Source: Branchiostoma floridae (Eukaryota; Chordata; Leptocardii; Amphioxiformes; Branchiostomatidae). From it: a stretch of DNA of 64,000 bases. Made by a program: the position numbers and the translations under genes. Shown in pieces: positions 55,704-64,000 of this stretch; position 1 is the first letter of the stretch, and every line of letters starts with the position of its first letter. The stretch spans positions 41,902 through 105,901 of the forward strand of contig NW_023365955.1 of the NCBI RefSeq assembly GCF_000003815.2. The letters run 5' to 3'. Under the pieces are notes generated by a model. It saw only the letters and a program-made list of their open reading frames with translations, was not told where the DNA came from and made no database searches.

Positions 55704-58700
55704 CAGGCACACAGCTCTGGCTGAAGAAGTCTCCCACAGCCTGAACCAGACTAGTCTGACCATCAGTGTGAACAAAGTCCTGGTCTACCAGCCAGCCGGT
55801 GGGGATGATCCAGCCGGACGTCTTGCCGATACCGGTGTGGCAGGACTTACGGCCACGCAGGTTGTTCATGTCAATTTCTTGGTTGTCCTTACGGACCACA
55901 GCAACAGCCCAGTAGCTGGCATCACCTGAAAGTGGCATAAGAACAATCACATTTCAGCACCAAGGACACTGTCTGGGATAAAAAATTTACAATCATTATA
56001 CACTTGCACCACATCATTTCAAATAGGAAAGAAATAGTAGTTAAGTTAATGTGTGTGTTTGTTTGTTTGTTTGTTTGTTGCTTTGCCATTACCAAGCAAA
56101 ACCTGCATCTCAATCAGTTAAATCCGGTGACAGGTTGTCTCCCTGACACCATGTCCAACACGATTATCCAAGTTTTGTACGTACTAATTTCATTTATGCA
56201 TGTATGAAAAGCCACCAGTGCTGCTACAAATACATTCATACCCACCATTTCCATAGTCCTCCCCCATGATGGGCCTCATGTCAAACCTAGATCCAGCCTG
56301 GTAGATGTCTCCTCCATCCAGGGTGATCACATCAGCCTGGAGATATGTAAGGGTGAGTCATTATTGAGAAAGCCATGCATGCGTCATACAGCTGTCTTGT
56401 TACTGAAAATGCTGTCTTTGGTCCTTTTTGGCTTTGGGTTTGTCTCAGTCTTCTATGACATAAAAATTGTATGACACCCTACAATGAATATGATCATGCC
56501 ATAAGGCTACTTGAGACATGTAAATGGTCTATTGATTTGGTAAAAGCAAGAGAAGCTGTCATGTTTTACAACAAGCAAGTTCAAACTCTATTCAAACTGG
56601 CCTTTATTTCAACCCAAAGTGTGTTGGTTTCCTTAAACTTCCAACTCTGACAAGCCAATTCCCTTACTTAAACCATGATTGAAAATGCTAGAGTTTAGTA
56701 AACACACCTGGTTCATGTGGATCTTCTGCATACACTGTTCAGCGTTGTCAGCCTGCACACACTTGATGGTGGGGAAAGTAACATCATGAGATTCCATGGT
56801 CCTGCTCAGCTGCTCACACTTCTCCCTCTCTGCCTCCGAGGTCACGCACCAGCGCACCTGGTTATCTGTAGGATAAAAGGAAAACGAAAGTGATGTCGAT
56901 TCAGCTTTAGCTCACTGAAGAGCTTGTCTTCCACTGGTCTTGACAGAGAGGACAGATGCTATGTACAGTACATGTATTTACAAGTTCATAGTACAGGGGA
57001 ATGTGAGGGTAATTCTAACATTGTGGCCCCTGTGGCAGTATGTAGGCTGGCTTTGTGACACACTTTCCTTTCTTGTGTCATTTCTATTATGCCCGCGCAT
57101 TCCATTCATTGGTTAAAAAGATTCCGACAACAAAATAAGCAACATTTATTGATCTCTTGCCTTTTTTGAGGAACGTTTTGTATTCCCTTGTCCGCGTGCA
57201 AGAGGTCATGGGAGGTTCATTATCATAGATTTATTCACCGCCGATCGCACGAGGCTCGCTTATATGTGAGGGGAACAGGTTTTGGGCGAAAAATACGCAA
57301 GACCATCTTAAGATCTTAAAATCAGCCGACCTTCCTGCGATCGCGAAGTACGTCCGAAGATCGTATATAATGTGAGGCGGGTATAAGGACTGCAACCCTT
57401 TCTGGTAGCGTGCATGTCATAGTTCGTAGGATGTGGGACAGTACAGACGTTTTTTAATTAGCCATCCCATTGAGACTGTTAGGCCACAAAAAGTAAATTG
57501 TTTGATGACATCTGCTCAAAAATACCTTTTTGCTTGATTTTGGAAGAAGGAAATTTTCTATACCTCCAGGAATGGTCAATATGACATGAGTGTAGTTGTA
57601 GAAGTGACAGTAGAATTTATCACAATCACAAAAAGTATCGTATGGTATCGCATACCGAGCACATGCTGAGTCCTCTCTTCATTACGGTGGATCATGCTAC
57701 GAATGGATGTCAGATAGCTGGAGCCCAGCCACTTCTGCCACGTGTTCCGCTGGCCCACCGGGACCAGGCGCTGCACGTTGTCACGGAACATCAGGTCACG
57801 ACCTCCGAACTTGCTGGAGTCAAACATCTGGAAATCACTGTGCTTTCCAAAATGCTCCTGTTAAGATATTTGGGAAGAGAATGCAATAGTGGGAGTATAT
57901 ATGCAATCCAAGGAAGGTACAAGACTGTTTGAGAGCAAAAATCATTTGGGGAATAATCAAGAATTGTATGCCATGTGATCCTAGAAATATCAAGTGTAAC
58001 ATTAGATGCGGTTCAATTACCTAGGAGATGGATTGCTTGCCTTGCGTTTGGAGAATTGGGGGTTCAATACCCAGCCAGGCCACACAAAACACTCGTAAAA
58101 TGGTACAGATTTCCCTCTGCACTCATCACTTATATTCTAAGAGAGAGTATAGGATTTTAACACAATCCACAACCAGTGGAACAGATCCCTATTGTAGTGG
58201 CCTGTTGTGGCCCAAGGGCTATAAATTTGGGCCGCCCTTCAAGGCAGGATTGTTAAGTAGTAAGATTCAGACTGTCACTCCTACCTGTGCCTGCATCAGG
58301 ATGTTGACAATCTGCTGCAGCTCACTCCTGCTACGGGGAGACGTCATGACAGCGTGGGACGGGACACGGGCAAGGTTACAGTCCCTGGTGGGAGGAGAAC
58401 ACAGAAACTTTGTAAAAGTCAAAATAAAACTTTTGTTTAGACTGTTTAAATCTCAACCATTTCTGTCATTTCTTTTAATGAAGTATAAAGTTTCTGCCAA
58501 AATACAACAGATTCTGAGGTCAGAACTGTTAAGGACTTTTGCAACAACATTTGTTCAGATATTATCAATGGCATTCAGTAAAATAGGTTGGACATACCAT
58601 GCCTTGCAATGCTCATTCTTCTTGACAGGGTTAACTACTTTATGTTGCCTGCGATGAGACTGTACTTACTTGTACTGGTGCCACTGCTTGCGGGAGCCAT

Positions 58701-60557
58701 CAGGACAGAGCAGTTCATAGTCGTTCTCATTGAGGTTCCTGGTCCATTGCTCCTCACTGCGGCCGTTGGTGTTCTCAAAGATGGTATTATGGTTCACGAA
58801 GGCAACATCACCAGCACCCTCGACAAGGCACCTAGTGGTAGATGGAAACATCAGGTAAGATTGATCACAAAACAGAATTGTGTTGGCCACTTCTCTTTAA
58901 AAGATTATCCTAAAAAAACATACTGTTAACTGTCAAAAGATAAGATACACAAGTTTCTCTCAAGATTGATACACTAAAACAAGTACCTGAATGCTCCAGA
59001 GTATCCATAGTAGGGTTCGTTGGTGTTGCGGACACAGCGGTTTTCTCCCTCCCCAACACACAGGGAACAGAGGCTCTTAGGGTTGGTGCTATCAGGGTTG
59101 TACTCTGGGCTCTGGGCACCTGAAGATACACATTTTACAATATCACAAACAGCTTCTCAGGGTGTGACAACTTCTGCACATTCCAAAAAAAAAACATAAT
59201 GACTGAAGGTGTGTCAGAAACTGTACTTCATCAAAACAATTAAAGTGAAACACGCCACCTACAATATTTGACTTCATAGGAAAGTACAAAAAAGGCACAT
59301 AGTAGTCACTTCTTACTGACCAGGCACACAGCTCTTGCTGAAGAACTTGCCCACAGCCTGTGGGATGGACTTCTTGCTGTCCACCTGCATCTGGTTGTTC
59401 TGGATCAGCCAGCCGACCGGCACGTTCCAGCCGGAGGTCTTACTGATACCGGTGTGGCAGGACTTACGGCCACGCAGGTTGTTCATGTTGATTTCTGGGT
59501 TGTTGATGCGGGCAACAGCTACAGCCCAGTAGCTGGCATCACCTGAAAATTATACACTATTGTTATTTCAGCACCAAGGATATCCCTATGATAACAATAC
59601 AAGAATAGGCTTCTTTTCATAGCAATATGATACGAAATGACACTCAGTGCTTTGCACACAGCAAAAGCATTGAAGAAATGGTCATTAAGTATGGTCAGTT
59701 TATCACAGGAAGACAAGAACATATGCCAGCCTTACCGTTTCCATAGTCCTCCCCCATGACAGGCACCAGGTCGTACTTAGAGCCTGCTGTGAGAACGTCT
59801 CCTCCATCCAGAGTGATCACATCAGCCTAAATGTAAAAAAAAAACATATTTAATAAAACTTTTTGACTGTCTCAAAAAGTACCCAGAGCAATGCTAATAC
59901 AACTAAAATTCTGCCTGAGGCATTTGTTAAAAGATGGATATCATTGCTTGTAGTCATCACCTGGTGGTGAGCAATCTTGTACATGCAGTCCTCAGTAGAC
60001 TGGCCCTGCACACACTCCAGCCTGTGGTTCAGTCTCCTGCTGAAGGCACGGCTCATCTCCTGGCACTTCTGCTGCTCCTGGCTGGAGATGGTGCACCAGC
60101 GCAGGGTGCCTGAGTAACAGAATTATGGTACTTTAAACGAGCACTTTTTATTGAAAACTCACATTTTAAAACCATTTAACAACAAAATGCTTACATTTTT
60201 CAAAACAAACTTGTCTGACGTTAGAGAAATCCAGTCCCTGATGGAGGATAGGGTGGTATAGAGATAGCTTTCAAGTTTGGTTCAAGCAAGCGGGGGCTTG
60301 ACCAGAGTAAAGTAAGTTTTCAAAACATCAGCTCAGAATATAGATCTAGTCTTACTGTGGGGCTGGACTTGCTTGGGAGTATGGTGACTGCGGAGACAGC
60401 GCAGGTACTCCTGTCCCAGCCACTCCTCCCAGCTGTCCTTGCTGCCCACCTCCACCAGATGATGGGTGTCGTCACGGAACAGCAGGTCGTGGCCGCCGAA
60501 GGAGGAAGAGTCGAACATCTGGAAGCCACGCTCGTTGTCATCAGAACCAAACTGCTC
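55704..60557 (-). CDS. Transferrin family protein, parts of at least three lobes (both ends missing)
   Basis: Eleven exons: 60557-60356 (end of one lobe); 60109-59961, 59826-59736, 59542-59321, 59119-58987, 58831-58670, 58384-58285, 57857-57656 (a complete lobe); 56865-56708, 56336-56246, 55925-55704 (start of another). Phases agree throughout, and equivalent exons of successive lobes have equal length (91, 222, 202). Signatures: LRWCTIS/VRWCVTS lobe starts, ITLDGGD (iron Asp), SYWAVAV (iron Tyr), RGRKSCHTG (anion site), [11 protein letters not shown] (iron Tyr), [17 protein letters not shown] (iron His), EHFGK. The residue equal to anion-binding Arg is Lys in both visible lobes ([16 protein letters not shown]). 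Transferrins bind ferric iron in extracellular fluid or at the cell surface. The start is beyond the gap at 60829 and the end is in the gap at 55546. Confidence 0.92.
58010..58260 (+). mobile_element. Possible tRNA-derived SINE in a transferrin intron
   Basis: GGGGGTTCAATACCCAGCCA resembles a B box, preceded by TACCTAGGAGATGGATTGC. Downstream, GCCCAAGGGCTATAAATTTG resembles a body also seen near 4710 (GCCCATGGGCTATAG). Weak. Confidence 0.35.
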
Positions 60558-60828
60558 CTACAAGTTTGGGGAGCAAGGTAGATGAGGTTCTTTGTTTGTT
60601 CTGCCTAACTGGTAAACCGCTTTGGACTTTGGACTACAAAATAATGCGATTTGATGAATGATGCTTTACTGATTATGACTCTATACTCAATAAATCATAC
60701 ATTTTATATCTTGTTAAATTCTTGCAGACTAAGCACCAGATTGACAAATTGCTCTACACTTCTGATACTTCCACAAATGCTAAAATTATATTTCCGGACA
60801 TTATTCACAGGATTTCAACATTTCTAAC

Positions 60829-60928
60829 NNNNNNNNNNNNNNNNNNNNNNNNNNNNNNNNNNNNNNNNNNNNNNNNNNNNNNNNNNNNNNNNNNNNNNNN
60901 NNNNNNNNNNNNNNNNNNNNNNNNNNNN
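60829..60928. other. Assembly gap (100 N)
   Basis: A standard-size gap that separates the transferrin exons from copy 3 of the repeat-protein gene; its true length is unknown. Confidence 0.95.
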
Positions 60929-61220
60929 CTTCTTCTTACAGTCTGAGAGAGTCCCGAAGATACACAACGGTATCCATGACCGGGAGATGACTCGTTCTCT
61001 TTTTTTTTTAAATCAATAATTCGTAACGCCTTGATAGTCCTTTTTTCTCATGGGATCCCTTAAGATGTCCATGTTTGTTTGTTTTTAATCTATGTATGTT
61101 TTTATATCTTTGGCTTCAAATGTCAGCCAAAGTTTTTTTTCCACTTTTTCGTATCGGTACATCTTGGTAATGATATGTACCGTAGAGAACTTTGACGATT
61201 GTAGAAAGAACACTTGAAAA

Positions 61221-61258
61221 AGCCCCGAAGATACACAACGGCATCAGTCCGTCGGGGA
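61221..61258 (-). promoter_or_regulatory. Conserved 3'UTR hairpin of copy 3
   Basis: Minus-strand counterpart of the hairpins after copies 1 and 2 (CCCCGA...TCGGGG around GACTGATGCCGTTGTGTAT). A second, diverged version follows at about 60945-61000. Confidence 0.5.
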
Positions 61259-61317
61259 CTCGTTCGTTCGTGTTTTTTTTTTTTTTTTTTGTAACTTTTT
61301 TCATAAACAATGTAACG

Positions 61318-63366
61318 TCAGTGCATCCGGTGTCTAAGTTGGTTTCTATGTTGATACGCGCGCCTCGTCAGATAAATGATGATCAGGATAAAGAGAATAC
61401 AGGAGATGATCCTGTCCTTTAACCTGATAACAGACGCGATGAAGGCTAGCACCAGCTGTTTTACGCTAGTGTACATCAGATCGTAGCCGACGTAGTGCAA
61501 CACTCGTAACACCCTTTTCACAGCGCCCCATAAAGTCTCTACAAGTTTGATAATCAGGATCTGGATATAACCGTATATGGACAGGATACAATTCTTGAAC
61601 TTGACAACATACTGGATGAAGGCCAGTAGCAGCTGTTTCAGGCTAGTGTACATGAGATCGGTGATGGCGTAGTCCAACACTAACATCGCCCTGTGCATAG
61701 CGAATGCTAGCAATTCTATCATACTAATCATCAGAATCCAGATACAACGAAATATAGAGAGGACACACTCCTTGAACTTGATCACAAACGGGGAAGCCCT
61801 GTTCATAGCGCTCCGTAGAAATTCTATCATATTGAAAATCAGGATCCGGACGGAGCCGTAGAAAGAGACCATATACTCCTGNNNNNNNNNNNNNNNNNNN
61901 NNNNNNNNNNNNNNNNNNNNNNNNNNNNNNNNNNNNNNNNNNNNNNNNNNNNNNNNNNNNNNNNNNNNNNNNNNNNNNNNNTTGACATGCCCTGTTCACA
62001 GCGCCTCCTACCGATTCTGTTGCACTGACCATCATCATCCGGGCGGATCCCACCATGGACACCATGGAATCCTTGAACATCATGACGTACGGGACGAGGG
62101 GCTGCAGCAGCTGTTTGATTTTATTGGCCACGAGCTGAAACTTGTCAGAGTGGCTCTGGAGGAGTGCCAGTGCCCTGTTCATAGCGCCTCCTACTGACTC
62201 AGCCACCCTGGTCATCCACATCCAGGTGCACCCGGAGACTGAGATGATGAAATCCTTGACAATGAACGGGATGAAGGGCAGAATCAGATGCTTGATCTTA
62301 TCGTAGTAGATCCGGATAACTGCGAACACGCTCGTCATAGCGTCTACAATCTTCTCTGCCCCGCTGGACATCAGGATCTGGAAGGAGACGAGGTACTGCA
62401 TCATGACGAACATGATGAGGGCCATCAGCAGCTGATGGGGCCGCTCCAACTCCTGGACAGGACCGAACTGTTGTCCATTGACTGCGGACAGAGGAACAAG
62501 TTGTACCGGCACGTCCAGCGCGTCAAAGAACGGCTCTTCATCTCCCGTGTCTTCAGCTAGCCACGCAGGCGGGTTGGTGTCAAAGAACGGTTCTTCATGT
62601 TCTGCGTCTTCAGCTAGCCACGCAGGCGGGTTGGGGTTGTAGAATTCGTCGTAGTCCACCCTCCACAGAGGCAACCAGGGACCGTTGACGTATACTGATC
62701 CCTTCTCAGAATGGACAAGTTGCATCGGCACGTCCAGTGCGTCAAAGAACGGGTCTCCATCTTCAACGTTTTCAGCTAACCACGCAGGCGGGTTGGGGTT
62801 GTAGAACTCGTTGTATTCCACCCTCCACAGAGGCAACCAGGGACCGTTGACGTATACGTATATTGATCCCTCCTCAGAGTGGCGTGAGTCGGCGCGAATT
62901 TTATCTTCAGCACGCTTGATGAGAAACTTGCCCTGAAACCCTGGAGAATCCCAGTATACTTCATCTGTCTCCTCGGAATTGAGTGAGTTGGCGCCATCTT
63001 CCTGGACCTTAACAGCGCGCTTCAGAATCTCGTCTTCGTTCTCCTTGGAATGGCGTGAGATGTTGTCTACTTCAACTTTGATTTTCGCAGCGCGCACAAG
63101 GCGCAGAAACTCTGCCGACTCTCCGCGGTGCACGATGGCAGCGGCTGCAGGTTTCTCTCTATTGAAGTCACCCATACCCCGGATGGCGGAGAAGAGGCCA
63201 CCATCCCCGAAGATCGAGCAGGTGCTACGGGTGGTGCTAGGGCCGAACTTGCCGGGAGGACGGCGGTCAGGCTTGCGGGAGCGGGGCTGTGGGGCCGCGG
63301 GACGGTAGGACTGGGCTACCATGGGCCAGCTGTGGCTTTCCGTCGGAAAGGGACGACGGGAGTAGG
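61318..63366 (-). CDS. Unrecognised repeat membrane protein, copy 3 (last exon, with internal gap)
   Basis: The main exon runs 63366-61318 on the minus strand, with the same acceptor (TGTTTCAG|CCTACT) and stop context as copies 1 and 2. It is interrupted by a 100-N gap at 61981-61882, so the frame change across the gap is not evidence of damage. The upstream intron (63367 onward) is almost identical to that of copy 1. The W-rich region has the extra NPPAWLAED block of copy 2, and the 3' half (LVETLWGAVKR) and 3'UTR follow copy 2. Exons 1 and 2 are off the right edge. Confidence 0.75.
61882..61981. other. Assembly gap inside copy 3 (100 N)
   Basis: Falls in the hydrophobic repeat region, where near-identical repeats would collapse or break an assembly. 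Confidence 0.95.
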
Positions 63367-63733
63367 CTGAAACACATCAGTTTAGCTTGGTCAGACTTTG
63401 TGCAGAATACTTTCTTTAACGTTACAGGTTGGGCATTCTTAGGCAAAACATTGGCAATGAGGGAAAAAGGAAAGCTAATTTCGAACGACTAATAAAGTAA
63501 CCTAACTTTCAGAAAACGCCAAGAGTTACGTCGCGGTGTAACGTTTCAAAATGTGGCCAGCAAGATTTCTGTTTGTTTATTATTTTTGTAATCATCATTA
63601 AAGCAACGTGCATAATCATAGATAGGTGATTTTCTTTCTTTCATTGTTCTAGAACGCACAACTTTTCAAGAAAAGGCACGGATTGCAAACCACGTACAGT
63701 TTATACACATGTATAACATTACCAAGTCTAGAG

Positions 63734-63833
63734 NNNNNNNNNNNNNNNNNNNNNNNNNNNNNNNNNNNNNNNNNNNNNNNNNNNNNNNNNNNNNNNNNNN
63801 NNNNNNNNNNNNNNNNNNNNNNNNNNNNNNNNN
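63734..63833. other. Assembly gap in copy 3 intron 2 (100 N)
   Basis: Coincides with the ~125-bp tandem repeats seen in the same intron of copy 1. The bases on either side match copy 1 positions close together (about 7345-7355), so little or nothing may be missing. Confidence 0.95.
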
Positions 63834-64000
63834 TTGGATCTAGCTTTACTACAGGCAAGGTATATTCCCTCTTTCTCGTAAAATAAACAAGAAAAGACAT
63901 GGATTACAAACTACACACATTATCTTCACATGTACAACATTACCAAGTCTAGCGATATATCTTTGAGTCAAGCTTTGCTATAAGTATATATGTTTTCTTC

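Noticed and set aside
61724-61872. A frameshift in copy 3 between the two halves of its coding exon
   Set aside because: The shift occurs across a 100-N placeholder gap of unknown true length, so it carries no information.

Overview
The window reads as an invertebrate deuterostome genome, most likely a lancelet (Branchiostoma). This is inferred from gene content: intron-rich genes for selenoprotein P, PLGRKT, TTC22, an SLC15 transporter and a multi-lobe transferrin, plus a CARD/GIMAP immune-type gene. Many short foldback transposons support it. I could not check the species by search. Five N runs interrupt the sequence, at 5621-6522, 54952-55546, 60829-60928, 61882-61981 and 63734-63833.

Layout. 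0-3.5 kb: 5' part of a selenoprotein P gene on the minus strand, with its selenocysteine TGA visible and a very long polypyrimidine tract before its first coding exon. 6.8-9.7 kb: copy 1 of an unrecognised repeat-protein gene, plus strand. 12.4-20.2 kb: a minus-strand gene whose six exons join into one 980-codon frame. It encodes a glycosyltransferase-like Rossmann domain, a CARD, an AIG1/GIMAP GTPase and a Hedgehog-type Hint domain with a trailing region resembling the sterol-recognition part of Hedgehog. 22.1-25.6 kb: copy 2 of the repeat-protein gene, complete, divergent from the fusion gene. 28.7-31.3 kb: PLGRKT, minus. 32.2-37.6 kb: a one-FN3 single-pass membrane protein, plus, sharing a promoter region with PLGRKT and carrying a repeat that multiplies its splice donor. 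42.6-46.1 kb: TTC22-like gene, minus. 52.4-53.3 kb: last two exons of an SLC15 transporter, minus. 53.5-53.9 kb: a dense array of quasi-palindromes. 55.7-60.6 kb: transferrin exons covering parts of at least three lobes, minus. 61.3-63.4 kb: copy 3 of the repeat-protein gene, minus, looking like a mosaic of copies 1 and 2.

The most interesting object is the sensor-CARD-GTPase-Hint fusion, whose architecture predicts a self-cleaving, possibly lipid-modified immune GTPase. It is flanked by two copies of the unrecognised membrane-repeat family, one of them head to head with it. The spaces between genes hold mostly foldback MITEs, tRNA-derived SINEs and simple repeats.
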